Shown here: one piece after another, positions 1-9,060 of the stretch | Layout: every line of letters begins with the position of its first letter | Numbering within the stretch: the stretch's first letter is position 1 | NCBI RefSeq assembly: GCF_017168145.1 | Contig: NZ_JADQTL010000002.1 | Coordinates: forward strand, 124,001 to 188,000 | Length of the DNA stretch: 64,000 nt | Reading direction: 5' to 3' | From: Anaerovorax sp. IOR16 | GTDB lineage: Bacteria > Bacillota > Clostridia > Peptostreptococcales > Anaerovoracaceae | Notes under the pieces: generated by a model | Told to the model about the DNA's origin: nothing | Database searches by the model: none | The model's input: only the letters and a program-made list of their open reading frames with translations | Position numbers and translations under genes: made by a program

Positions 1-189
1 TTTATAATCATCCACCACACTATCCGCAACGGAAGGCATAACGCTTGCCATTGAAATAAATAGCATTGTTAGAATAAGGAAAATCATGATAAAAGGCATT
101 GCAATCGCAAGCAATGCCCTCTTTAGCTTTCTCTTTTTTCTTTTTTTTGACTGTTTCTTATACTCTTGGTAGCCCTTTCTTTCATTCAT
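1..189 (-). CDS. N-terminus of a membrane-anchored conjugation protein (partial)
   Basis: Only the first 63 codons are in the window; the gene runs off the left edge. The start ATG lies inside the last codons of the tcpH-like gene (8-bp overlap), so translation is probably coupled. The visible part begins MNERKGYQEYKK, has a strongly basic Lys/Arg stretch to about residue 25, then one hydrophobic segment (about residues 25-50), followed by SVADSVVD. This is the layout of a cytoplasmic tail plus membrane anchor of a secreted-domain protein. In pCW3-type tcp loci the gene after tcpH (tcpI) encodes a putative peptidoglycan hydrolase, and Tn916-like elements have an NlpC/P60 protein here, so a cell-wall hydrolase is the best guess. 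The catalytic part is not visible, so this is inference from position. Confidence 0.6.
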   Translation of the reverse strand, partial: MNERKGYQEYKKQSKKRKKRKLKRALLAIAMPFIMIFLILTMLFISMASVMPSVADSVVDDYK

Positions 190-2278
190 TGTTTACCTCA
201 TTTTTACGCATATTTTGCGCAGATGAACGATTGACTGCTTTTACAGTACGTTTACTTTTTTCTTTTTCAAGCTCTTTTAATACTGCTGCATAACTTGCTT
301 TTCTTTTCTTATCCCTTTTTCCTTCCGATGTAAAGTTAGAAAAATCATATTCGTCAACTAACTTTTTACCATATTTCTTTGTTGCAGCTTCATAGCAATC
401 TTCACCCATCTCATCCCCAAAATTTGCTTTGAAAAATGAGATTCCCATTTGCTCCTTTGCTCTTTCATTCCTAATTATATTCGCAGATGAAGATTTTATT
501 TGCTCTTTCATTGCTCCCAGATTAGTTGGCCGCTTAACTTCTTTTTTCTTATCCCAGTAAATTGCCTGGCCATCTGTTACCACATTTTTAATATCTCCAC
601 CCTGCATTTCTGTACTGCGTAAGATATGAGCAACCGCAGAAACATCTCGCTGATCAAAATGATTGCCACCTGATTTTCGTATTGAATCAGTGCGTTTTAC
701 AAAATTACTGTATTCTACGTCATCCTGTTTTTTGTCAGCACCATCTTCAGTTTTTTCTTTGGATATTTCGTATTGCTTTTGAAGCAATTCCTCCGCTTGT
801 CTAAAATATCTTCCCATGTCGTTAACTGCCGTCGTCATGTTTTCGGATGAATCTCTTATACTGTCACTGATTCGATTGATATTCGGTGTTTCAATTCCAC
901 CAAACCGGCCGCCCGCAGTTTCGGTCCCCATTTTTCCAGTTGATCCCGGGATTCGTGTCTCAGACTGTTCATCATTATTCTGATTACGCATTTTCCGCCA
1001 CATCTGTCTTGAACTATCCACTGCGTTAAAATCCTGATCCAAAGCTTTATGCATACTTTGAGGCATCTGTACACTGTTATTCGATTGAAAACTAGAAAAC
1101 AGATTAAGCAATCGAAACCGTTCAAACCAGATGGAGGCAATAATTACTAGAATTAGAAATATACTTGTAATCAAGCCATATTCATCGCTAAACTTGTAAA
1201 TTACCTCCATAAAAACAAGCGTTACACTCAGAAAAAATACAATCAAAATACGAACGAAAGAAATACTTATAATACGACCGCCCCATCGTCTCACGAGTGG
1301 CAATCCAAAATTGGGAAGCAAAGCCACAAGAAATACGAAAATACCAAGGAGTAAATAAACCAACACTAGAAACTGATACCCAATAATTAAAACAGAAAAT
1401 ACAATTAAGATAATCATAAGAAGAAGAGTGAACATCAACAAAATAATGGCTGTAACCAACCTTGATACTTGATAGGCAAACAATTTTGAAAAGAGCTGAT
1501 TGGATTTTGCTAATGTTTCTACGGCATCCTTTCTTTGTTCTGTATCCGGTGTCAATTTTAATATTTCTGCTTCATGGCGTTCTGCCATCCTTACACTACC
1601 AAACTCCAATATCTGCCATGGCTGATGAACAAGCAGATTCCAGCAAAGCCCTGCCGCTTTTCCTTTTGCATCGCCACCCTTTCCTCCTACTGTTTCTTTA
1701 TATGGTCCTTCCATTACGGTTTCACAAACACCGCCAGTTACGGTGTCAACACCCTCAATTAACTTAATTGGATATGCATAAAATGCAAATGCCAGCATTA
1801 TGACAAACACTAAAGCAACCATACTTGAAAAAGCCTGTGCCGTTCGATTTTGCATCATTTTTAAAAGCAATAAGAAAGCGGCAAAGCCAATCCCGATTGC
1901 CGCAAACGTATCCCACATTGAGCCACGCATCGCTATGATAAATGGCTCTAAAAATCCTCCAAGCATCACCGCTATGTTACTGGATAACGAGAATGAAAAT
2001 AAGGAAATTGTGACCTTTGCCAGTAAGACTTGAATGGCAAATAAGATATTTGAAAACCAATCACAAAAGACGCTTCCAGGGTTTTTATATACACTCATTT
2101 TTTCCGTGTCTAATTGGTAGTTGTCTCGATAATTTATAAAATAATCTTCATTGCTTTCCGCTGCTGTTTCATCAATGTTTTTATAAAGATCACTGTCTGC
2201 TGCAAAGATGACCGCTGAAGAGCATACTAAGATCAGGATCGTAATGCAGGTTAGGATTAATATAATTCGTTTTTTCAT
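182..2278 (-). CDS. tcpH: TcpH/VirB6-like conjugation channel membrane protein
   Basis: A 698-residue polytopic membrane protein. It has an N-terminal hydrophobic segment (about residues 5-27), then several membrane spans in clusters near residues 70-175 and 270-400, and a hydrophilic charged C-terminal tail from about residue 410 to the end. That layout fits TcpH of pCW3 and ORF15 of Tn916, the VirB6-like core of the Gram-positive mating channel, whose cytoplasmic tail contacts the coupling ATPase. It follows the VirB4-like gene by 14 bp and overlaps the next gene by 8 bp, so it belongs to the same leftward operon. The call rests on topology and gene order; I see no short diagnostic motif. 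Confidence 0.75.
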   Translation of the reverse strand: MKKRIILILTCITILILVCSSAVIFAADSDLYKNIDETAAESNEDYFINYRDNYQLDTEKMSVYKNPGSVFCDWFSNILFAIQVLLAKVTISLFSFSLSSNIAVMLGGFLEPFIIAMRGSMWDTFAAIGIGFAAFLLLLKMMQNRTAQAFSSMVALVFVIMLAFAFYAYPIKLIEGVDTVTGGVCETVMEGPYKETVGGKGGDAKGKAAGLCWNLLVHQPWQILEFGSVRMAERHEAEILKLTPDTEQRKDAVETLAKSNQLFSKLFAYQVSRLVTAIILLMFTLLLMIILIVFSVLIIGYQFLVLVYLLLGIFVFLVALLPNFGLPLVRRWGGRIISISFVRILIVFFLSVTLVFMEVIYKFSDEYGLITSIFLILVIIASIWFERFRLLNLFSSFQSNNSVQMPQSMHKALDQDFNAVDSSRQMWRKMRNQNNDEQSETRIPGSTGKMGTETAGGRFGGIETPNINRISDSIRDSSENMTTAVNDMGRYFRQAEELLQKQYEISKEKTEDGADKKQDDVEYSNFVKRTDSIRKSGGNHFDQRDVSAVAHILRSTEMQGGDIKNVVTDGQAIYWDKKKEVKRPTNLGAMKEQIKSSSANIIRNERAKEQMGISFFKANFGDEMGEDCYEAATKKYGKKLVDEYDFSNFTSEGKRDKKRKASYAAVLKELEKEKSKRTVKAVNRSSAQNMRKNEVNNE

Positions 2279-2292
2279 ACCTCCTCACTCCT

Positions 2293-4767
2293 TCATGCAG
2301 TTTTTCCTGTCTTTGATTTTGGTGTAGTATCAAATGCGTCAATCAAATGCTCGTAAACCGCATCAAATGTCAGGATACCGACACGTCCGTCTAAATCCTG
2401 GAATAGACATTGTCCATTTTCTAACTTTGCCACAATCTTTATATTATCGTCAGTTTCCTCCAAATCCAAGAAATTTAAGACACGTTTAATCTCATGGTTT
2501 TCTGTCGTTTTAAAACAGAATTTATAAGTAATAGCATTTTTAATTCCATCACCCTTCAAATCAGTTACAGAATGCCCGATAAAGATACACCCGGCATTGA
2601 GAGAACGTCCCATTCTTGCAAGCGCATTCATCAGCTTAATTCCCATCTGTGTGGACGACAATGCCCATGACTCATCAAATAAAACCAACTTAAAAATACT
2701 CTTGTCGGACATTGCAAACTTCTTTGCAAAGCTTGCAATCGGAAGCATAAGCACAGAAGATAAGATTTCTTCTTGGGTATAATCTTCCTTTGGTGTACTC
2801 GGCTCCGGCATTTGTAAATTTTGTATCTGTAAAATGTTAAGCCGTTTTTTAAAGCTCAATCCCTTTTCCTTTCCGGTTCCAAACAAAAGCTTTGCCATTC
2901 CCGCTTCACGGATGACGGTAATTTTTCTTGCCAGTAAGCTTGCTGTTGCTTTTAATTCGTCCTCATGTGAAAAGCTTTTTAAACAATCTGCCAATGCAGA
3001 CATGCATGGGTTTTCATTTTCCTTTACCCATTTAATTGCTTCCAGTAGGACTGTATATTCCGGATCCTTCGGCTGTATTTTAAAGAGTTCACAGATAATG
3101 TTTTGTGCAAGCTCTCCGGCTTCCGACATATTGTCTCGATAGATTAGGAAAGGATCTAGTTTCCCAACATCTTCCTCGCCCGCAGAAAGCGTAATAATAC
3201 TAATATTTTCCGAAAGCTCCGGAAGATCATAAATCCAGTTCGAACGTTCTCCCTTTGGATCGAAAATTAACGCTGCTCCTCCGTAAAGAACATTTAGGTA
3301 CGCTAACAGGTTCGCATTAAAGGATTTACCACCGCCTAAAGTACCTAAGAATGCTGCTGATGCAGAACGGTTTAAAAGACAAGCTCTAGCCAAATTTAAA
3401 AAGACCTGATGCATATTTACACCCGTGGTTCCGACGAACGGCCCTTCCGTATCTCCCAGCATCCTTGTAGCAGCAAACATGGAACCGGCTACTGTCTGCG
3501 GCGGCAACGGCAATACATAATCGGATACATAACGACCGGCTCCCGGAATGAATTCCATGAAAAGCTTAAATTGGTCGGTCATAGGCCGTTCTATCATAAA
3601 ATTAGCATCCTCATAACGCTGCTTGATAAACGTAGCCTTATCTTCTAAAATATTTGCATCTTCGTTAGCAATACAAATGGCAATGGATACTTCCGTCAAA
3701 GGATCTCTTGCTTTTTTTAATTCTGACTCCAATTCATCCGTACTTTGTGATGCCTCAAACAAATCGTCCGGCACACTGTCGTTTTCTGCTACATGCTCTA
3801 TCTGACTTTTAATTTCCCGCCGTTTTCCGGAAATCTTACGAATGGATTCTCGAAACTCTACGGTCTTAATGTGCATACAAACCTCACATGCTACCGAATA
3901 GTCCTGTAAAATTAGGAGCCACTCACTTCCGGGAAAAACGAGTCCATCTGGTATATGCGCCATCGTGAGAAACGTCTGATAAGACACCTTACCGTCACTG
4001 TTTGTTACTTTGACATATTTATATGACGGTTCAATCATTCCTTCTGTCAAGGTTAAAATATCTCGTTTTAAAGGACGAATTGCTTTTTCACCGTCCTTAA
4101 TCACAATCTGTTTTTTAGGTTTCCAACCGGTTCCATCTTTATTTTTTCTTAACGATACGGATTCAGAAATACCACGGCGCAGCATTCGCTTGATTAGCCA
4201 TTGCGTCGTTGCTGCATCTGTCTTTATAAGCCCGAGTCGCTTATTTTCTTCTCGATACCAAGCTTCTGCCGCTTCTTCAAATGACTTTTTTTCACTGAGC
4301 AAGATTTCTCTTCGCTCTACTCCTAGAAACTCCTCCAATGTTTTTATCGGCCTTTTAAAAAGCTGATCCACCATCTCACTCATCGTTGGTTGTTTAGATA
4401 TTTTAACAATAACATAGACCTCATAATCATTGCTGCTTCCATTTATCTTAACCATATCATCAAGGTAGAGCTTCGATTCAATCGCATGTTCTTTTGCAGA
4501 TTCACACAATGGATCATCCTTAGATAAAGAATTGATAAGACTTGCATAATGCTCTTCCGTATCCTGTGCAACCGGAATCATCAATATTTTTACTTCTGAA
4601 CCAACATTAGCAATGAATCTTGTCAATCGATTCAGCATATTAATTTTACGTTCTGTCGATAAAAAATCGTAATTGAAGCATTTGACTTTATAGCAGGCCC
4701 AGCAGTCTTTATTCTGCTCGTTAAAAATCAAGTTGTCTTCATAGTATTTCACCGGGAATTGGTACAT
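2293..4767 (-). CDS. tcpF: TcpF/VirB4-like conjugation ATPase
   Basis: 824 residues, the usual size for the VirB4-like ATPase of Tn916/pCW3-type systems. A Walker A motif GTLGGGKS lies at residues 475-482 and a Walker B motif LVLFDES near residue 690, followed by an IFIGHSVTDL segment typical of this family. The N-terminal half is a TraC/VirB4-type regulatory domain. The product should power assembly of the mating channel or substrate transfer at the cytoplasmic face of the membrane. Its start lies 19 bp inside the end of tcpE, so the two are probably translationally coupled. Confidence 0.9.
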   Translation of the reverse strand: MYQFPVKYYEDNLIFNEQNKDCWACYKVKCFNYDFLSTERKINMLNRLTRFIANVGSEVKILMIPVAQDTEEHYASLINSLSKDDPLCESAKEHAIESKLYLDDMVKINGSSNDYEVYVIVKISKQPTMSEMVDQLFKRPIKTLEEFLGVERREILLSEKKSFEEAAEAWYREENKRLGLIKTDAATTQWLIKRMLRRGISESVSLRKNKDGTGWKPKKQIVIKDGEKAIRPLKRDILTLTEGMIEPSYKYVKVTNSDGKVSYQTFLTMAHIPDGLVFPGSEWLLILQDYSVACEVCMHIKTVEFRESIRKISGKRREIKSQIEHVAENDSVPDDLFEASQSTDELESELKKARDPLTEVSIAICIANEDANILEDKATFIKQRYEDANFMIERPMTDQFKLFMEFIPGAGRYVSDYVLPLPPQTVAGSMFAATRMLGDTEGPFVGTTGVNMHQVFLNLARACLLNRSASAAFLGTLGGGKSFNANLLAYLNVLYGGAALIFDPKGERSNWIYDLPELSENISIITLSAGEEDVGKLDPFLIYRDNMSEAGELAQNIICELFKIQPKDPEYTVLLEAIKWVKENENPCMSALADCLKSFSHEDELKATASLLARKITVIREAGMAKLLFGTGKEKGLSFKKRLNILQIQNLQMPEPSTPKEDYTQEEILSSVLMLPIASFAKKFAMSDKSIFKLVLFDESWALSSTQMGIKLMNALARMGRSLNAGCIFIGHSVTDLKGDGIKNAITYKFCFKTTENHEIKRVLNFLDLEETDDNIKIVAKLENGQCLFQDLDGRVGILTFDAVYEHLIDAFDTTPKSKTGKTA

Positions 4768-5216
4768 CTCTGCTTCCCCTTTCTGCTTTTCTTAGATTTT
4801 CTTTCAAACACTAATTCTTCTGTTAAATTGATGATTTCATGAGTACGAAAAACCACAGGAGAAAATTTCCCCTGTGGGTATGTTTTTACTGCTTGAAATC
4901 GAGCAATTTTCTTTGGCAACCCTATGTAATCCAGATAACCAATCAAGAACATATGTGGCAATTTCCCATCGAATTTTTTCTTGGTTAGGAATTTCATAAG
5001 TCCATAAGGTATTACCAAATATCTTATGAAAAACGGAATTGTATTTAAAAACGGGAGCACCTTAAGAAGTAATAGTGTAAATAGAAATCCTATGACTAAA
5101 TAGATCAGTTCGTCCGGATTAATCGGAAACGGAAGCCGTATGTTATCAATTGCATAGACCTTTCGTTCGAACTTCCAAGCTTTATTATACGTTCGCAGTA
5201 ATAGCTTATCTTCCAT
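4749..5216 (-). CDS. tcpE: TcpE family conjugal transfer membrane protein
   Basis: 155 residues with two closely spaced hydrophobic segments (about residues 35-58 and 62-82), flanked by a basic N-terminus and a basic C-terminal tail rich in Lys/Arg/Ser. Size, topology and position directly upstream of the VirB4-like gene match TcpE of pCW3, ORF17 of Tn916 and ConD of ICEBs1, small inner-membrane components of the transfer apparatus. The N-terminal pattern YNKAWKFERKVYAIDNIRLP is characteristic of the family. It overlaps tcpF by 19 bp and follows the tcpD-like gene by 14 bp. Confidence 0.85.
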   Translation of the reverse strand: MEDKLLLRTYNKAWKFERKVYAIDNIRLPFPINPDELIYLVIGFLFTLLLLKVLPFLNTIPFFIRYLVIPYGLMKFLTKKKFDGKLPHMFLIGYLDYIGLPKKIARFQAVKTYPQGKFSPVVFRTHEIINLTEELVFERKSKKSRKGKQRCTNSR

Positions 5217-5230
5217 ATGACATCACCCTT

Positions 5231-5551
5231 TTATTTAAAAATAATATTAAACATTGCTTCTCCAATTGAGGATAACTTCTCCGGATTTTTAATCACAACC
5301 AGTATCATACTTCCGATTAATACAAAGATTCCGCAAGGTATCCATGCTTTTTTAATGAGGTATTTCACAGCCATAAATGCGACGATAGCCAATGCAACCC
5401 ACCATATCTGTCCCATAGCCCATTCCCCGAAATTCTGACCAACGCTAGTTGCATCGGCAAATACGGTTGCAGTTGATGCAATCACTGTTAAAACGATTAA
5501 TTCTGCCGTTCTCAATACACTTCTTTTCTTTTCATTCAATGTATGTTTCAT
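5231..5551 (-). CDS. tcpD: TcpD-like small membrane protein
   Basis: 106 residues. A basic N-terminus is followed by a signal-peptide-like segment with a plausible cleavage site after TVFA (about residue 32), then two hydrophobic segments (about residues 48-70 and 73-90). The start has a good ribosome site (GGAGGG, 5 nt before ATG). A signal peptide plus two membrane spans resembles VirB2/TrbC-type proteins and the TcpD family, and the gene sits between tcpC and tcpE exactly as tcpD does in pCW3. The function of TcpD is not well defined, so the symbol reflects gene order and topology. Confidence 0.7.
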   Translation of the reverse strand: MKHTLNEKKRSVLRTAELIVLTVIASTATVFADATSVGQNFGEWAMGQIWWVALAIVAFMAVKYLIKKAWIPCGIFVLIGSMILVVIKNPEKLSSIGEAMFNIIFK

Positions 5552-5650
5552 TTTTTCCCTCCATAATCGGTTGATTCAAAGCAGTCAACCGTCTAAATCA
5601 TTAAATATATAACGTATACCTACTAAATTTCTAATCGATTTTGGATTGCA

Positions 5651-6598
5651 TCAAAGCGGCCGTGTACTGATCATCTTGATATAGTATCTTCCTTTTGCAG
5701 CTTGCAGCCTTAAAAACAATCTCTGCTGCATCGGCTGCATTTCATCCAATACCGTAATCGTAGCATCCACCAAATACTCTTTGCTCTGTGGATCCTGATA
5801 TGCAGTTATGTAATCGATCTTTTTATACTGCACGGTCCCTTCAATGCCCGCAGTTACATTACTTCCACTCGACAGGTAATACGATAATTCTGTTTTACTT
5901 CCTTCGTAATATGCAACGAAAAAACTATTTAAAGTATCTTTGATACGCTGCACTTGCTTTGTTGCTACCTGCTCACCATCATAAGAGTCTACCGGATCAA
6001 TGCTTGCTGCTCTTATCTCGGGGACATACGATGGAAGAGAAGTTACTGCATAACCCCCATATTTATTCATAGTCACCGGCACACGAAGATAAATGTTTTT
6101 CTGTGTTGCACTTGTCCCTTCCGCAAGTGGCGTATAGGATACAACCAAATGGACATCAATATCCATTTGTGTATCACTCAGATAATGAATTTGTGTTGCA
6201 GTCGCTTGTTTTACAGTTGCTGCTACCTCTCCTGCAACAGGAGCTTTATATTCCAAATTCTTTGCTAAATAATTTGAGATTCGATCCTCATAATCACTAT
6301 TCATTTTTCCGGAAAAGGTATAGTATTCATAAGCAAAGCTTTCGGCAAAGGATGCAGCCCGGATCTGGTTTGTTTCCCGCAGTTCTGCCTTCTGCTGATA
6401 ATCGGTTACGATCTTTTCCAACCTCACTTCACTTCCAGGAGATAAAATTCCAACCACACCTTTCACCAATAAAAAAAGAATCACTACCCAAAGCAGGATT
6501 CTTCCTAATTTCATTAAGCGATCATTTCGTATTTTTTGAATCGCTTCTGAACTTTCTTTTGTTTCTTCTTCCCTTTTATTTTTCTTTTGAAATTTCAA
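5651..6598 (-). CDS. tcpC: TcpC family conjugation protein
   Basis: 315 residues from a TTG start that follows AAAGGAGG by 8 nt; an upstream in-frame TTG at 6616 would put the ribosome site inside the gene. There is a basic cytoplasmic N-terminus, one membrane span (about residues 27-48, LGRILLWVVILFLLVKG), then an extracytoplasmic region with two similar NTF2-like halves, as in TcpC of pCW3, ORF13 of Tn916 and ConB of ICEBs1. TcpC is a bitopic structural component of the mating channel needed for efficient transfer. It lies between tcpA (14-bp gap) and the tcpD-like gene (99-bp gap). Confidence 0.88.
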   Translation of the reverse strand: MKFQKKNKREEETKESSEAIQKIRNDRLMKLGRILLWVVILFLLVKGVVGILSPGSEVRLEKIVTDYQQKAELRETNQIRAASFAESFAYEYYTFSGKMNSDYEDRISNYLAKNLEYKAPVAGEVAATVKQATATQIHYLSDTQMDIDVHLVVSYTPLAEGTSATQKNIYLRVPVTMNKYGGYAVTSLPSYVPEIRAASIDPVDSYDGEQVATKQVQRIKDTLNSFFVAYYEGSKTELSYYLSSGSNVTAGIEGTVQYKKIDYITAYQDPQSKEYLVDATITVLDEMQPMQQRLFLRLQAAKGRYYIKMISTRPL

Positions 6599-6612
6599 AT
6601 AAACTCCTCCTT

Positions 6613-8085
6613 TCAAAACCCTTGAAACTCAAATTCTTCGTCCTCTTCATAATCATCCTCAAATTCTTCCTCGATTTCTTCTTCATAGCTGTTATCCTCA
6701 TCAATTTCATATTTACGATTACTTTGTTCTAGTAGCATCTCTCCAATTTGATAATTGCCCGGAACTAGACTTCTATCACTAAAATTAAATGCCTGAAATT
6801 CGTAGGTGTCTGCCCCTACAGAATACAAAAAACGTCCCAACGTATCACCCATCTGGCTGGCTTTTGTATTGCCAAGCACCATTTCTGACGCGTGCTTATC
6901 CACCATTCGCCCGCTAATACGGATTGGTAGGTTATTTTTAATCTGGCCAGGGATGACCTGTGCATCCGGACGCTGGGTTCCAAGAATCATATTGATCCCA
7001 GCAGCTCTTGCCAATCTCGCCAGAGATGCCATTTCTTTTTCGATTTCAAGATAGATCTTCTGATCCGATTTTTGAAGTCCTGTTTTATCCAGCATTTCCG
7101 AAACTTCATCACAGAAAGCGACGATTCTGCATAGTACCCGGTTCGGGTGAAGCTCATTATATTCGGCCAGGTTCTTTACGTTACATTCCCGAAACAGCTT
7201 TAAACGTAACTTCATTTCTTTTACAAGTACTTTCAAAATTTCCAAAGCTCTTTGACGTTCGGTGACAACTTCACCGAACTGCTCATATTCCCTGCCGAAC
7301 TCAACACCACCTTTAAAGTCGAACATATAAATTTTTGCGCCTTTTTTTACACATTGCCAGAGCAAGCAGCGCAAATTTACGGATTTTCCGGAACCTGTTA
7401 CACCGGCAATTAATGCATGTGGGTATTTGTTCAAGTCAATGACTGCTTCATCCAAAAGACCTTGCCCTAAGCAAAGCAGCCAATCCTTCTCCTTGATGTA
7501 ATCATCAGACCATGGAAGATTTTCGCTAATTGCTATCTCTGCCGGCACAGCATGCAGCCGGACGACTTGCTTGCTCTTTTTCGCATTCTCAATTTTAAGG
7601 ATATTGCAATCCAGAACATTTTCCAGTTCTGTTTTACGAGTCTCCCACACTTGAAGCTCTATAGATGGAGAAAAAAAGGAATAAATCACCTTTTTCCCAT
7701 CCTCCGTCTTTTCCTTTTCTTTGAATTTTGGATAAGAACCGTCTTTCCCACAAAATTTAATTTGTGCAAATTTCTGCTCAAAATCTTCTGATTTTTCATC
7801 ATTTGTACCAATGATATAAAGAAAAAGAATCGGTAAAACCGGTACAAGCAAAAGTGCAATTTTCAAAATATGAAATTCCTGATTGGGAATAAAATGCTGT
7901 GCAATGTTTGCCCGTAAATAAAAAATTGCTCCACTAACTAGTGTAACAATCACAAATAAAACCATCATCCCTTGTTCTTTTAATATTTTCTTTGCTCCTT
8001 CTCCAACACCTTTAAAAAAGTTAATTAGATAATTACCAACCAATTCAAGCTGCTGATCGCCTTTGTCAAGATTCGATTTCGCCAC
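6613..8085 (-). CDS. tcpA: TcpA/FtsK-SpoIIIE-type coupling ATPase
   Basis: 490 residues. Two N-terminal membrane spans (about residues 40-58 and 74-93) are followed by an FtsK/SpoIIIE motor domain with Walker A GVTGSGKS at residues 228-235, DFKGG near 256-260 and a Walker B-type FCDE at 324-327. The last 35 residues are extremely acidic (mainly Glu/Asp), a tail likely to make protein contacts. It corresponds to TcpA of pCW3 and ORF21 of Tn916, the coupling protein that brings the relaxase-DNA complex to the channel. It overlaps the tcpM end by 20 bp. Confidence 0.92.
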   Translation of the reverse strand: MAKSNLDKGDQQLELVGNYLINFFKGVGEGAKKILKEQGMMVLFVIVTLVSGAIFYLRANIAQHFIPNQEFHILKIALLLVPVLPILFLYIIGTNDEKSEDFEQKFAQIKFCGKDGSYPKFKEKEKTEDGKKVIYSFFSPSIELQVWETRKTELENVLDCNILKIENAKKSKQVVRLHAVPAEIAISENLPWSDDYIKEKDWLLCLGQGLLDEAVIDLNKYPHALIAGVTGSGKSVNLRCLLWQCVKKGAKIYMFDFKGGVEFGREYEQFGEVVTERQRALEILKVLVKEMKLRLKLFRECNVKNLAEYNELHPNRVLCRIVAFCDEVSEMLDKTGLQKSDQKIYLEIEKEMASLARLARAAGINMILGTQRPDAQVIPGQIKNNLPIRISGRMVDKHASEMVLGNTKASQMGDTLGRFLYSVGADTYEFQAFNFSDRSLVPGNYQIGEMLLEQSNRKYEIDEDNSYEEEIEEEFEDDYEEDEEFEFQGF

Positions 8086-8902
8086 TTACCTCGCCCCTTT
8101 CTTCGTTCCATTCCTCTCCCAAATATAAATTTGTTGTCTTTGGAGCATTATGCCCAAGTTGTTTTCCAACTGCCCGTCTGGCTGCTGTCTTTGTACTTCC
8201 TAAACTCCTCTCCTTCCGAAATCGTTCTCTAGCATTAATGCGGCGCAAATCATGCGTTTCCATTCCATATTCTCCAGCTTTTTTCATCATATAGCTTGCA
8301 GAATAGAAAAGCGTATCATGTGCTTCAAATTGCCCCATATACGCCAACAAATGCTCTTTAAGGTATAAATCCTCAATCACTTCTACTTTTCTCTGTTTAC
8401 GGCCTTTTCCGTTTCTTACATTTAAATAAATTCTCCCTTCTTCATCAAAATGAATGTCTTTTTTACTGAGATTCGAAATTTCACTGATACGAAGTCCTGA
8501 TTTTTCTTGCAAACGGAATGCAAGCTTCAGCTTTTCATTCTCAATTCGATTAAATTTTTTTAAATAGGTTTTCTCTGAATAATTAAGCTTCTTGGCTGAT
8601 TTATTTTTAGGTTGCATCTGCCGCAGCCTTTCCAATGGCTCACCGTAAAGTAAAATTTTCGGGCTACCAAGTACATCTCGTTCATATTTTTTAATCGCAG
8701 TGATATATTTTGCAATTTGCTGATTTCCATCACACAACTTGCGGATCACTTTTTCTAATGCTTCAGCTGATGAATGACCTTCCTCGTAATTTTCTTCTAG
8801 CTCTCTAATTTTATGTAAGTATCCACTTCTAGTCTTTTCAGAAAGTTTGTTTCTTTTTACCTGATCTCTTAATACCTCATCATACACCTGAAGGTTAAAC
8901 AT
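8066..8902 (-). CDS. tcpM: TcpM-like tyrosine-recombinase-fold relaxase
   Basis: 278 residues with an N-terminal SAM-like core-binding region and a C-terminal tyrosine recombinase domain. Visible catalytic positions are Arg138 (KSGLRISEI), Lys near 166-169, His217 and Arg220 (HDLRR), His251 (QLGHN) and Tyr260 (TTNLYL). In pCW3 the gene in this place, tcpM (formerly intP), encodes an atypical relaxase whose essential tyrosine is Tyr259, almost the same position. The gene lies directly upstream of and overlaps tcpA, as in pCW3, so a conjugative relaxase role is favoured over a plain integrase. Because the full recombinase residue set is kept, integrase activity cannot be excluded. Confidence 0.82.
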   Translation of the reverse strand: MFNLQVYDEVLRDQVKRNKLSEKTRSGYLHKIRELEENYEEGHSSAEALEKVIRKLCDGNQQIAKYITAIKKYERDVLGSPKILLYGEPLERLRQMQPKNKSAKKLNYSEKTYLKKFNRIENEKLKLAFRLQEKSGLRISEISNLSKKDIHFDEEGRIYLNVRNGKGRKQRKVEVIEDLYLKEHLLAYMGQFEAHDTLFYSASYMMKKAGEYGMETHDLRRINARERFRKERSLGSTKTAARRAVGKQLGHNAPKTTNLYLGEEWNEERGEVSGEIES

Positions 8903-9045
8903 TACGCTCTCCTCCTCTTTGGTTTCTGAGAACCCAAAGTTCCTCCGTCTCGATACAACATCAATTCCTCCGCAGTGAGTTTATATTCCTTTACCGGCGC
9001 AGCGGGGGTTCTTTTTTCTTTTCTCCTTTTAATCTCTTGTCTCAC
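8902..9045 (-). CDS. 47-residue basic protein coupled to tcpM
   Basis: A short reading frame with a GTG start placed 5 nt after a strong GGAGGT site; it ends in TAATG, so its stop overlaps the tcpM start by one base. The product begins MRQEIKRRKEKRTPAA, carries a YKLTAEELMLYRDGG core and ends KPKRRRA. About a third of the residues are Lys or Arg, suggesting nucleic-acid contact. No family is recognised. In pCW3 the gene beside tcpM (tcpK) encodes a small oriT-binding winged-helix protein, but that one is about twice this size and I see no similarity. The role is inferred only from coupling to the relaxase gene. Confidence 0.65.
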   Translation of the reverse strand: MRQEIKRRKEKRTPAAPVKEYKLTAEELMLYRDGGTLGSQKPKRRRA

Positions 9046-9060
9046 TTGATACCTCCCTTA

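Noticed and set aside
6103-6732. Rightward 209-residue frame over tcpC and tcpA
   Set aside because: Antisense to two recognised genes; no ribosome site or family pattern.
8902-9060. oriT directly upstream of tcpM, as in pCW3
   Set aside because: The space is filled by the 47-residue gene and a coupled start, with no clear inverted repeat or long intergenic region; the origin may lie elsewhere, for example at 14.2-14.4 kb.
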